Of a DNA stretch of 64,000 nt, positions 12,101 to 23,400 are shown in pieces. Origin of the DNA: Rotaria macrura (lineage: Eukaryota; Rotifera; Eurotatoria; Philodinida; Philodinidae). How positions within the stretch are numbered: position 1 is the first letter of the stretch; the number at the start of each line of letters is the position of its first letter. The notes below the pieces were generated by a model that ran no database searches, was not told where the DNA came from, and saw only the letters and a list, made by a program, of their open reading frames with translations. The stretch covers positions 62,001 through 126,000 of the forward strand of contig OENT01000011.1 in NCBI GenBank assembly GCA_900239685.1, read 5' to 3'. The translations under genes were made by a program, and so were the position numbers.

Positions 12101-14839
12101 TTTGCTTAGTAGAATTGTTAAATCAATATATTCAACATCTAACATTTTATTTCAACTCTTTTTTCTGTCAGAATCATATTTCATCAAGTCTCATTCTCGA
12201 TTTACTAATATATTTCTTGATACAAAACAAAGCAATTAAATCAAAATTTTAAATAGATCCGTTCACAACAGAATCATTACAATTACACATGAACTACTAC
12301 AATAATGTACTGAATTACAGAATTTTTAAAAAATTGTGAAGGAACGTTAATATGATGTTTCTCATTCATATTCATCATATCAACTAGTTCCTGATATCAC
12401 TAAACTACATCAGAGTTTGAATGTATACGAACCGAAACAAACAATATATATATATATACATATATAAATCTGTATGTTGTATCGAAGTTAGTTTCATTAA
12501 GTTAAACATGGAACAGATGATGGATCCGAATCACAAAATCATCGAAACTAATACTCAAAGTTTGTCTGTCGACGAAACAAAAGACATACGTCTGTGTATC
12601 AAATAACAACAATCTCCTACATATTATTTTGGTGTGAAGATTAGAGATGCATCATCTCTAAGCCTAGAATTAATGCATCCCTACTAGGGGTGCAAAAAAT
12701 CCAAAACCTTGGGATCTGTTGCATATAGATTTAGATTTAGATTTGAAATTGATATTTGCTTTCAGCGTAGTACGAATACAAAGTTTGACTCATGTGATAC
12801 TGAAAACAAAGTCAAATCTAAGCCGAGAAAAGCAATATCAACAGCCTTGTGATCCAAGTTAAGACGAAATCCACATCTAGGAACTCAATTCTAACCATAC
12901 CCTAAATTCAGAAAGTAAACCCAAATCATAGATATTTGCTAACAAACAAATCCTAAATCTATTCAAGATTTGTTGCATCATCTAATCCCTATTAAGAATC
13001 GAGAGAGATGATAGGACCGAAACCTTTTTTTAAAACTTATAAAAGCGATGATGAGCGTAAAACAATCATTTATTCAAAATGATGAATTACTAGTGAGGTT
13101 TCTTAAGGAAGTTCGTACATTAATATTATTGTTGAAAATAACCAGTTATTATAGTCCTATTCTCCGAGACAGTCTCATATTCAAAAGTTGTCTCGATCCC
13201 ATAAGTAATGATCTAAACATGACTAACAAACAATTTAGAAACAATCATATACATTATGTTGATTCACAGCGGATATTTGAAGACAGCCATGCAAAAATCT
13301 ATCTGTCTATGTGAACGGATGTTCGTGGAAGTTTTTTAATTTTTCAAATAAATGTCTTTTTTTAATTGATTATTATAAAGGGGGAACATCATTTCGAAAG
13401 ATTTTTCCATTCGGAGAAAATTTCCTTTTTCCCGATGGATTGATTCCGCACTCCTTGCTAAATTCCTAATTTTAGCACTCGAATATTAAAAGGTACGAGA
13501 GATGAAAAGAAAAAAGGACAAAACATCGTTTCAATTTTTTCTACATAGCGTTTACAATGTTGTTATTATCTGATATACAGATGTTGTAGGCCGTTTGTTT
13601 CGTTGAAAATCACTCTTCAAGTATCATTTTTGATGATGATGCTATTCGGATCATCATCTATTCAATGCTTAACTTAATGAAACTAACTTCAATTCGACAT
13701 ATATACATATTAACTTAGAGACCTAGTTTTTTTCTACATTGTGTGTGTGTGTGTGTTGCAATAGCACAACATGAAAATTCCTTTGATAAAGCCGTTTAGC
13801 TAGACTGATCATTGTTTATGATTTCATCAATAGAATACATGATCTCTGGATTACACATGAACAGCATCTGATTCATAAAAAAGACTAGTAGTGAACAACT
13901 TTTCCTCACTTCACTTTTGAGACCCACTACGAGATGTCATGAAATCTACTCAACGACATGATGAAACCAGACTAGCTCTGGTCATTGATGTATATATAAA
14001 GATGACATGCTCATAGATATATCTAATTTTCCTACCGATACAAATCTTCCATGACCTACTTATTTTTCACTATATTCGAATTCACTGCGATTTGTACGAT
14101 ACATTGTTTACAGAACAGTTCAAGTACAGATTTACCACAATCAGCTACTTAAGTTTCTATTTTTAAACTTTGAACCTATAGGAATTGCCTTAAGAGTATT
14201 ATTTTTTGGAATTTTCTTTTCAAGTATCATCTAAACGACAAACACCGCCTAATTCAACACCAACAAGTACCAAATCGATTAAGAAAATGCTTGCTGCATT
14301 TGATTATAGTCCCAATGAATATTCAACTAATACCAAGTCTAAAGATGAATTATCATTTCATTCGGGTGATATTATATACATTCATGGAAATGTTCATGAT
14401 GATGGTTTCTATTTGGGTGAATTAGAAAATGGAAGAAAAGGTCTTGTACCATCGCAGTTTCTCAAGGAAATATCGGATGAAAGTCCAATAGAAAAACCTG
14501 TTGAATCAAATGAAACACAAGTAAGTTAAAGTTTAGTTTTTAATGATTATAGAAAAAATATACCGGTGATGGATTATAATTATTATTTGTAGAGAATACC
14601 TTCTCGTCGGTAAGAATATAATTTCTGTTTGCATGTTTTGTTTTATTTTTCTATTATTTCGCACTAATCAAACTGTGTTATTTCCGTTGTTCTAGAAAAT
14701 ACTAACCAATGTAAATAGTGAAAAAGAAACAGAAAAACCACAAGAGCAATCACCGGTCCCTGCTACTGAAGCACCTAAGATTGGATTTTTTGATCGTTTG
14801 AAAACTACATTTTCATGGAATTTAAATGAACCAATTTAA
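140..14839 (+). CDS. RIMBP2: RIM-binding protein (RIMBP), 22 exons
   Basis: Presynaptic active-zone scaffold; the family links voltage-gated calcium channels to RIM through its SH3 domains. The placed exons are 140-427, 632-916, 1941-2000, 2086-2199, 2269-2394, 2448-2559, 2888-2976, 3058-3246, 3373-3687, 3795-3875, 3937-4164, 4231-4281, 6408-6761, 6815-7058, 7123-7176, 7255-7800, 10358-10516, 10571-10698, 10946-11362, 11806-11938, 14225-14520 and 14696-14839. Their phases all match and sum to 4413 nt (1470 aa). The first 12 exons encode a long charged coiled coil. SH3-1 spans the 6761/6815 junction (AKYSYEP, then GLIPSNFVE). FN3-1 and FN3-2 share the exon at 7255, and FN3-3 follows at 10358. 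SH3-2 begins [13 protein letters not shown] and is split at 11362/11806. SH3-3 is in the exon at 14225. This order is diagnostic of the family. The ATG at 140 has an in-frame stop at 122-124. ATGs at 1935 and 2890 are alternative starts. A poly(A) signal lies at 14962. The symbol names the nearest vertebrate paralogue I recall; the true subtype is not resolved. Confidence 0.9.
917..1940 (+). other. RIMBP intron 2 hosting cytochrome c
   Basis: The donor GTAAGT follows an ACG codon at 916. The proposed acceptor AG at 1939-1940 keeps phase 0. Apart from the cytochrome c gene and its flanks I see no other coding signal. The 5' flank of cytochrome c (about 920-1234) must hold its promoter; it is T-rich with no clear TATA box. 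Confidence 0.6.
1235..1567 (+). CDS. CYCS: Cytochrome c, single-exon gene nested in a RIMBP intron
   Basis: Soluble electron carrier of the mitochondrial intermembrane space, passing electrons from complex III to complex IV; the family also acts in apoptosis. The intact 110-residue frame carries the haem-attachment motif CAQCH (residues 21-25), the [10 protein letters not shown] block, and the axial methionine in PGTKMIFAG (about residue 87), so it looks functional. The length is normal for an animal protein with a short N-terminal extension. It has no intron. An AATAAA signal at 1740-1745, about 170 bases after the stop, supports a separate transcript. It lies between two exons (632-916 and 1941-2000) of the coiled-coil region of the RIM-binding protein, on the same strand, so it is either a nested gene or marks a mis-joined 5' end of that gene. 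The lack of introns could reflect an old retrocopy, but there is no visible decay. Confidence 0.96.
   Translation: MSNEWDGGNVEKGAKVFKTKCAQCHVVEKGAGNKQGPNLNGLFGRQTGQVSGFAYSDANKNKGITWGEDTLWVYLKDPKKYIPGTKMIFAGLKKEEERRDLIAYLKESTK
4282..6407 (+). other. Long RIMBP intron, no gene seen
   Basis: This 2.1-kb intron separates the last coiled-coil exon from the SH3-1 exon; both ends keep phase 0. It is AT-rich with only short open frames that resemble nothing I know. No repeat structure was obvious on reading. Confidence 0.6.
7801..10357 (+). other. Long RIMBP intron with simple repeat, no gene seen
   Basis: This 2.6-kb intron lies between the FN3-1/2 exon and the FN3-3 exon (phase 1 on both sides). 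It contains an AT dinucleotide run at about 9779-9796. Two stretches rich in GCGTTT-like words (about 8460-8650 and 9240-9400) may be remnants of an old inverted-repeat element, but the match between them is weak. No coding sequence is recognised. Confidence 0.55.
11939..14224 (+). other. Long RIMBP intron with a possible hAT-like remnant
   Basis: This 2.3-kb intron separates the second half of SH3-2 from the SH3-3 exon (phase 1 on both sides). It holds a short AT run near 12446-12467, a possible hAT-type remnant at about 12683-12991, and a GT run at 13741-13756. An 88-codon frame at 13048-13314 has no recognisable features and I do not call it a gene. Confidence 0.5.
12683..12991. mobile_element. 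Possible small hAT-like element (weak)
   Basis: The left end reads TAGGGGTGCAAAAAATCC. The right end, read on the minus strand, starts TAGGGATTAGATGATGCAAC. Both share the TAGGG start common in hAT termini, and between them lie repeats of the word ATTTAG. I found no convincing 8-bp target duplication, so this is only a candidate. Confidence 0.25.
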
Positions 14840-14978
14840 AAACATGAAAAAAAAGAAACTCGTTTGCTCCGGTTTTATCCGGTATTATTTTTCTGTAATT
14901 AAATTTTGTTTTTTAAATTTTATTTTGAAAAAAAAAATACTATGTAGAAAACAAACAAAGAAATAAAAATGAAATTCA

Positions 14979-17115
14979 TTATTTATTATTTCGATTATGT
15001 TCATAACTATGTACTATATTTTGAAATAATGTTGGAAAACGTTCTGGTAATAATAAACGTTCAACATGTGTTGGTGCGTTATAACGACTAGGAGCTTGCG
15101 GGAATGTAACAAGAACATAACGACTAGTTTAATAACAGATAAAGCGATATGTATAGATGTGTTTAAAAAAAAATACTCACTGACCTGCATTTCGATGGAA
15201 TCGATACAACACGCTGTGTACCAGCAAGTACAGGAAATTCTGATATTTGAGATTGAGATGTGAAAGAACTGCAAAGAAAAATAAGATTCAAGATCTATCT
15301 GTATTATTCAATGTGCTTTTTTTCAACGGTCAAGTTCATTAGGCTTTTCGAGTAGCCAACGTGAATATTGGATTTCATATTTTGGTTACAAATTAGAAAT
15401 AAAATATCATGCCCGAGTAAATACTTGAACATCGATCACTAGAACAAATATGTGTTTCTTTTCATTCAAACGTATACACGACTATTAAGGAACACGTCTA
15501 GCTCTTTATCAATTTTTAATTCACTATAAAATCGAGGGGTATATCAAAATTGAATGGATGGGTATCATGTCAAGATTCTACAACTGGAATTTTACATGAA
15601 TTTGATGTCATGTTGCCAGGCTAGAATTGTGCTTTTATTCATGCGATATTTAAAGATTTTTACATGTGTATGGTTATTATTTACAAACCTAACTAGGCTA
15701 CATCATTAATGTTGTTCAGAATTTCAATGGGAATATTTTATTTTATTTTCATTATTTATTCGATATTCTCATATCGTGAGTTGAGTTATTCGCTCGAGGA
15801 GAATAATAATTGCCACTAGAATAATGCACTGTTCTTTTGTGATATTTTTTAAACGATGCATACAGTTATAGAAATCGTCGAGTCAATCAAACATATGTAT
15901 GAAATTATAATTCACTTATCGTAAGCTATAGTGTAAGGTAAAATACGTAAGATAATAAATAAACTTATGTCTCATTTCCTATGTATACACTGTACAATTC
16001 TCCACTTTCGATTTATATTAAGAAATCGAAAACAAACAATACAAACTTCGTCTTGGCGTTTCTTTGTTGGAAGAATGAATTTGTTGACATATTCATGGTT
16101 GACTTTGCTCTTTGCATATGTCGTGTTGATGGTCGTTGATGAGCTGTAACTGCTGTACCTGTCAGCACATGTGGTGGATCTTGTATTTGTATTGAGTTTA
16201 CTGTTCCAAATGATGAACACGAAATAACTGTTCGATCTTTTCGACTATTTGTTTGTGACAAAATCGATGATGGATTATGAGATAAACTGTTCAATGATAA
16301 TCGTGTTGAGACAGAACGTTGATCAACGAATGACTTGTTTGCTTTAGCATTACGTTGTTCAAAAGAATCCATAGAAAGATCTCCGAGAATAATGGACTTT
16401 TTGAAAAGTGATGATTCGTCAAATTCATCATGTCGATTCATTGCAGTATTCACAACAGTATTCACATTAGAATTCGAACAGGAAGATATTCTTAAATTCG
16501 GTGTAGAAGAACGAGTCGATGTCGTAGGAGTTGATGGTACGATCATTGGATTATTATCGATTCGAACTTGAACAGTTCGTTTTGAAAATGATTGCTTAGA
16601 TTCATTATTTAACATTGGATTTTCCGATTCTAAATTACATTTATCGAATAATTCGAGAAAGAAACTAGCCTACAGTATACATACGATACATTTCCAATGG
16701 ACTAAGTTGTTCACGACTAACACAATGTTTAGAATCGAAAGGATTTAGCAATTGATCAGTTAAATTATTTTGTATAGGAGACGGCGTTTGTATACTTTGA
16801 ATTCGTGTGCCTGAAATAAAGAAAATTTTCTCATTAAATTCACTGGAATATATTATGAATCTCACCAGTCACAATCTGTTGTTGAAATGAATCAACTTTA
16901 ATATTATTTGAATAGTATAGTTGAAATAATTCTTCGGTTTCGTGTCGAATTTTGGCCATACGTTGTGTGAATGTTTGCTGATGATTTTTCGATGTACGAA
17001 ATAATTTTCTTCGTGATACGATCAATGGAATCGTTGGATTATTGGCATTAGTTGATTTAATTCTTGCCGGCATTGCTGATGACCAACGTAATGATGGACG
17101 GCTTGGATCCGACAT
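14979..17115 (-). CDS. Unknown protein, Ser/Thr/Asn-rich, 5 exons
   Basis: I do not recognise this protein. Five exons fit: 17115-16866, 16810-16722, 16669-16047, 15268-15185 and 15123-14979. Phases match at every junction and the total is 1191 nt (396 aa). Introns are 55, 52, 778 and 61 nt. The N-terminus (MSDPSRPSLRWSSAMPARIK) is basic. A helical segment follows around residues 50-75 (QRMAKIRHETEELFQLYY). The middle, residues 100-320, is low-complexity and rich in Ser, Thr and Asn. The C-terminus carries a more conserved-looking block (RYNAPTHVERLLLPERFPTL). No signal peptide or membrane segment is seen. It converges on the RIM-binding protein gene, with stop codons 140 bases apart. The intron inside TGT|GTTAGT (16721-16670) was inferred because reading through hits a stop. 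A cytoplasmic or cytoskeletal disordered protein is a guess only. Confidence 0.7.
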
Positions 17116-19142
17116 TATGTGTAAAAAAAAATGAAAACTTGAAGGTGATCAAAAAGAAAAGAAGAGAAGAAAAAGAAAAAACAAAACAAAAGCTTGGATT
17201 TTATTTGCCTGATTATATTTTCATTTCATTAAAAATTGTTGTAACATACATCTAATCTGCAGAAGTTTTTTTATTTTATAGAATCAATTGTTGATTTATC
17301 TTCGATCAGTATGACGAAACAACAAACATACATGATCTGACTTCGGTTAACTCTAGGTTATCATCATTCATAAGCATCTGTCAACAAATATACAATTGAA
17401 AATTAGGTTTCGCCATGTCGATAGAATATGATCAAATATATTTGACTAGAGAAAAATAGAAAGAAAAATAATCAATAAAACTCCTTCTTTTTCTCTTATT
17501 GACTCTGTCTTATAGTATTTTGTTTACACAAGATGAAGAATAATGTTGCTACTGCAAGTAGTCTTTTCGATTAGTTTTCTTTCGCAATATGTATATCCCA
17601 CTAAGTAGTTTGATGATGGCAACAGTCCTATGGTATAGCACAAACAGTAAAAATCGCTCATTCGATATTAATTACCGATAAAACAAAGAACAGTGTCATC
17701 TCAAGAAAACTTTTGAATGTAAAAATTATATATGTTGTAAACAGAATAGATCAAATAGTAAATATTCCATTTTATAATTAGAGTATGATCTAACCTATGA
17801 TTGATTATACAGATCAAGTCAAACAGTGACTCAAGTTCAACTAATATATTCATGAGAATTTATTGTTATATGAGTACTTTCGAGAAGAAGTCATATTGAA
17901 ATACACTTAATTTCATTTTTAGACTGAGTAATAAGTTGTAATCAAACTCTTATTCATATTAATGAAAAAAGAAAGTAAAGGTCGAATTTGTTCAATACAG
18001 AAGATGATCGGGAGAAGTTATGATGTGACTAATATTGAGGTAAATAGAAGAATTTTAACAGCAATGAAATTTCATGAAACTAATAATATTTCGAAAATAA
18101 AAACAAACAAGCATCCAAGGTTTTCACCAGTAACATTCATATTTGATAACTATAACGACATATTTTTGCACACATGATTATCATTGTCGGATCTAATAGG
18201 ATGCTAAGAGTCCTAGAAAATAAAACTATTTTATTTTTCATGGTTAATTTCACCTAAATAATTAAGAATTCGAACTGGATTCAATTGGAAACTTCTTTTT
18301 TGTGAATCTCGTTTAGATCTAGAAATTTCTCTACAGCATAGTCTCAATGGTTGTATTACTAGTGATCAGGCAAGTCTATACGTGAAATTTTATTTATCAA
18401 ATTATCATGAGATTATTTTGTAATATGCTTGAGTTTTGTATTTTCAATGGAATCCCACTCATTTCTACGTTTAACTTGTGTCGAAATGATAAACATGAGA
18501 TTAGTCGCAATAATAGTATCGAAACAGTTTCAGGATATCATTTAATTGTCCATGTGATAGAAGCGAATTGCGACGAGTACACTGAAACAATAAATATGCA
18601 GCCTTCATAAACTACAGAACTCAAGTCATGAATTTATACAGTTCTTTTACTTCGTTCTGTTTATTAAATATGATAATTCTCAAAAATATTCCATCGTCAA
18701 GAAACACTTTGGCTGGTAGACGCGAACAAAACTAAATAATAAATCATTTTGACATAGTAAGAAATTTCTACTAAATTCATTCATACACTTGACATAAAAG
18801 GTACATGAAAAAAAACTAATGGCATAGTAGAGATTCATCATGTCGACATGCAAGACAAAGTGACTCTTTTCTCAACAAAAAACTTCGGGGATAATCATGG
18901 AAATTCTCACGTCGTCTGATAGTCTTCCATTATCATAGTTATTACGTTCGTCAACATATGTAAGGACATCATTTGTATTGCTCATATGAACCAGAACGAA
19001 TACAAATACCGATTCGTTACCTATCTACGCTATGGACACAGAAACTTTCGATAAAATCCTCTTATTTCACACATTGTAGTTCAACTGCAAATTTAGATTG
19101 GATGAAAGTAAGGGTGTGAAAAGAAACTCATCGTTAAGAACG
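17116..19142. other. Intergenic, no gene seen
   Basis: This is the upstream flank of the unknown minus-strand gene. It is AT-rich, and its open frames are short and without recognisable motifs (for example 17962-18177 and 18407-18610), so I do not call them. Confidence 0.5.
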
Positions 19143-19301
19143 CAGTAAAACCTTTGTTATTGAACACCTCTATGAAGTGAAAACCTCCTATTTGAGAGCG
19201 TGTCTCTATCCTCTCGATCCATTCTTGTTGAAAATGAACCTCCATATAATGAACACTTTTTCAAGGGTCTCGTTAGTGTTCACTATACGGAAGTTTTACT
19301 G
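19143..19301. mobile_element. Pogo/Tigger-like MITE, 159 bp
   Basis: The left end is CAGTAAAACCTTTGTTATTG. The right end read on the minus strand is CAGTAAAACTTCCGTATAGTG. Inverted ends starting CAGTAAAACY are typical of the pogo/Tigger branch of Tc1/mariner elements. The right flank is TA as expected, but the left flank is CG, so the left copy of the TA duplication may have mutated. There is no coding capacity. Confidence 0.6.
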
Positions 19302-20483
19302 TATATATTATAGCATGTGAAGAAAGTTCATCTAATCCATTTTCAGTTAAACAATCATTTAAAAAAGTACAAACGTAGTCTGAAAATCAGGAATTCGACT
19401 TAAAGGTTATCGTGAACTATAGAATCGAACTATTCTTATTTGTCAATATCGGATATGGCTTCTCTTGGAAATTTTTGTTTTTGCATATTCTTGTTCGTGT
19501 TCATTCGAAAACATATCTTATTGCTTTCTAAAACGAATTAAATACGTGTGAGGGAAAGTTTTACAACGAAAACAGCCATTTAGCTGATAGTGTACAAATC
19601 TAAGTAGTTGTACACGATAGTCTGACTAACATTTGAAAAATAGAAATACATTTATGTCTATAAAATTTTAAAACATTTTGATTTTACGTGATATAAACAG
19701 TTTTCAATCGATGGGAATCAGCCTTTCGTCGTTTCGATGGAAAACATACCATACGCAAAGCTTTCATCAATGTTAGAATCATTGCAGAACAAAATTAAGT
19801 CGATAACATCGGTATCTAGGAATGTATTCAGTACTCTCTAACAGTAAATTGTTTAGAGTGGAATCAGTTGTTTGATTGTACTCAGTGCTGATGGAAATCA
19901 TACCGTATGAGGAATAAAAAATCAAGTTTTAGGTTTACATAGAGATATAGAGTTGCTTGTGTGATCGCATTATAGTTTAGCGTGATATCATATTTTGTAA
20001 AGCATGAATTTCGATACTGTCTTATCGATTCCAACAAATTTTAATATCTACACAAAGAAATTCATATAAGTTAGTTAAAGCCTATCTGTAGACCTTTGAA
20101 ATATTCCTTCAGTCTTATCGAACTAAAATAAAAAACAAATAATTGACAATGGCAAGGAACACATTCTAGAAGAAAATCGAATTCGTCATCTGTCTTACAA
20201 GTGTTGCCTCTTGCTGCAGACTGTTTTGAAACAGCCCGAAAGCTCAGTGAAAATTTTTTCTTAGAGTTTACCAATTATAACATAAGCTGGAATATTGAAG
20301 TTTGTTTTTTCGTGATTGTGTATTGTTCTTCAAATATATCTACTTCACGACGGAAATTTACCATTTTTGTTCTAGAAATCGAAGCATAACTCACGGTGTG
20401 CGATAGTAGAATCACAAAAGCTAATTGTATACAGTTAGTTTGAATTGATCTCATCACTGTCAATCATCAACATAATTCCTCAA

Positions 20484-23400
20484 TGCACTGAGGCGCCCAA
20501 TGGGGGAATGGGGGGAATCGGTTACCCCCTCCCCCCCCCCCTGAAAAAATAATCATTGATAGCATTTTTTTCCTGTTATCAACATCAGAGACGGAAATGA
20601 ATAGAAAAATCTCAATTCGATCCGATTCGATTCGTTTCTGTATACGATTTGATTCGATTCGACCTACTTTTACAAAATCTCAATTCGACCTGATTCGATT
20701 CGACCCCATTCGACTCATACATAACAGAAGATCACAGCGTTGTTTATAGAGCATTTGTGCAGCCATGAAAAGCATGATCTGTCTCAACGGGTGGTATTCT
20801 TTTCTTTTGCTGCTAAGTGTATTCCGCAAAGAATAATCATAATACAAAAACAGATTAGACAAGGAAAAATTAATTTCCTTACAAAAAGGAGATTGAGTAT
20901 GGGTGCATCTAAAAGTTCTAACCAACGGAAAGAACTGTCTTGTCTATGATTTGGAATGCACTTCCAATTCACATGCACCCGCATTTTCTCGAATTTTCCG
21001 AGAATGCTGAAATCTTCCGATTATTGAAAACTAGGCATGCACCAAGCCCGAGCTACCCGGGGTTCGGTATAACCGGGCTCGGTAAGACTCGGGCTCGATC
21101 ATACCCTGAGCTCGGTCATACCAGGTAAAAAAAATTTTTTTTTTTCTTCTTTTACTTAGTGGAAACAACAGTGATCAAGAATTGAAAATACAGAAGCGTA
21201 TCCCGTTGATCACGATTTCATACTAGCGGTGGGAACTTACCGTTAGTTGGTAACGCAATAACGGAAAAACGATTCTTGCAATAAGTTATTGGCAATAACT
21301 TAGCAGCAAAGGGGATTTTAGAGGAAATAAGCTAATTTTATAGAGGTTGACGAAAGTAAATCGGGGTCGGGGAATCCGAATATACTACCAGAATTCGAAA
21401 ATAAAATTCGCTTATATTCTCGCAAATACCTTCCCAGGTCAGAAAATCTGACATAAGATTATATGTTGTACATGCAAGATCTTGCATATGAAAGAAATCA
21501 TTCAAGAATCTGACAAAAAATCGTCGCCTCTGACATCTTACATCAGAAGATACTATACTTTCCTCGAAAGATCTTACATTCACTTTATTTGTATTAAAAA
21601 CTTTAGTGATATTTCGAGAGGATCCCAGGGCAAACAACCAGATGTTAAGATCTGATAAGATTCTGCATCTGATCTTGTATGATCTTGTAAGATCAGACGA
21701 AAAATCGTATGAAAATCGTAGTCTCTGAGATCTTGCATCAGATCAGACATTCAGATTCTTGAAAGATCTTATAAATGTGTATGATCTTCCAAGAATCTGA
21801 ATGTCTGATCTGATGCAAGATCTCAGAGACGACGATTTTTTGTCAGATTCTTGCCAGATTTCCCCCATATTCCAAGATCTTGTATGTTGTTCATAAGATC
21901 TTGTGTCAGAGTTTTCTACCTGGGGATAATTAATTTCATTGAAATACTACTGTGCCCAGGTCGAACAATCCGATGACAAGTTCTTCCAAGGATCTTATGT
22001 CTAATCATATCTGACCTTATAAGATTCAATTAAAAACGTACTCAAAATCGTCGTCTCTGACTTCTTACGTACGATCGCATTAAAAGATTCTTGAAAGATT
22101 CTGTTATGTGTGATATACCACAGCAGAATTTCAACGAAACTAATTATCCTCTCGAAATATTACTAAAGCTTTTAATACAAATAAAGTGAATGTAAGATCT
22201 TTCAAGGAAAATGTAGTATGTTTTCCCAGGTCGAAATATCTGACACAAGATCTTATGAAATACATAAAAGATCTTGAAATGTGGGTGAAATCTTTCAAGA
22301 ATCTGACAGAAAATCGTCGTCTCTGTGATCTTGCATCAGATCGCACAGTAAGTTTCTTGAAAAATCTTATTAATTTGCAAGATCTTTCAAGAATCTGATT
22401 GTGCTATCTGATACAAGATCTCAGAGACTACGATTTTCATACGATTTTTCGGCTGATCTTACAAGATCATACAAGATCAGATGCAGAATCTTATCAGATC
22501 TTAACATCTGGTTGTTTGCCCTGCGATGCGATCATGCGTAAGAAGTCAGAGACGACGATTTTGAGTACGTTTTTTCATCGGATCTTATAAGGTCAGATAT
22601 GATCAGACATAAGATCCTTGTAAGAACTTTTCATCGAATTGTTCGTCCTGGGTTCCTACACCCTGAAAACGCATTTCAATATTTTCGAATTCTGGTAGTA
22701 TATTCGGATTCCCCGACCCCGATTTACTTTCGTCAACCTCTATAAAATTAGCTTATTTCCTCTAAAATCCCCTTTGCTGCTAAGTTATTGCCAATAACTT
22801 ATTGCAAGAATCGTTTTTCCGTTACTGCGTTACCAACTAACGGTAAGTTCCCACCGCTAGTATGAAATCGTGATCAACGAGATACGCTTCTGTATTTTCA
22901 ATTCTTGATCACTGTTGTTTCCACTAAGTAAAAGAAGAAAAAAAAAAATTTTTTTTACCTGGTATGACCGAGCTCAGGGTATGATCGAGCCCGAGCCCGG
23001 GAAACCGAACACTGGAGAGCTCGAGCCATACCCGGGCTTGGTGCATGTCTATTGCAAACGTTTTAGTAACAATACCAAGAATTTTTTTATCGATGGGTTA
23101 ATTTTTGTCATGGTTTGCGACTAGCATAAATATTTTAGGTTTTTGCAGCTTACTTTGGATTTCGTAGGATGTCAATGATTTTCTCCCAAGTTCTCAAAAA
23201 TAATAATCACCATGGGAGCTGTTCTCTTGAATTCGGGTTTCACAGAATTGGTCTGAATGTTTTAGTATACATATGGGATTTTAAAAGCAATAAAAATCTC
23301 AGCTTTCACCTACGGATTGTATCAGTACGAAATTGGAAGCGCCCATGTAGGTAACTGAGCAGTATTAAGGCTGTAGAAAAAAACATTCTGATGAAGTAGA

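Noticed and set aside
13048-13314. 88-codon frame in a RIM-binding protein intron
   Set aside because: No recognisable domain and no flanking exons; probably a chance frame.
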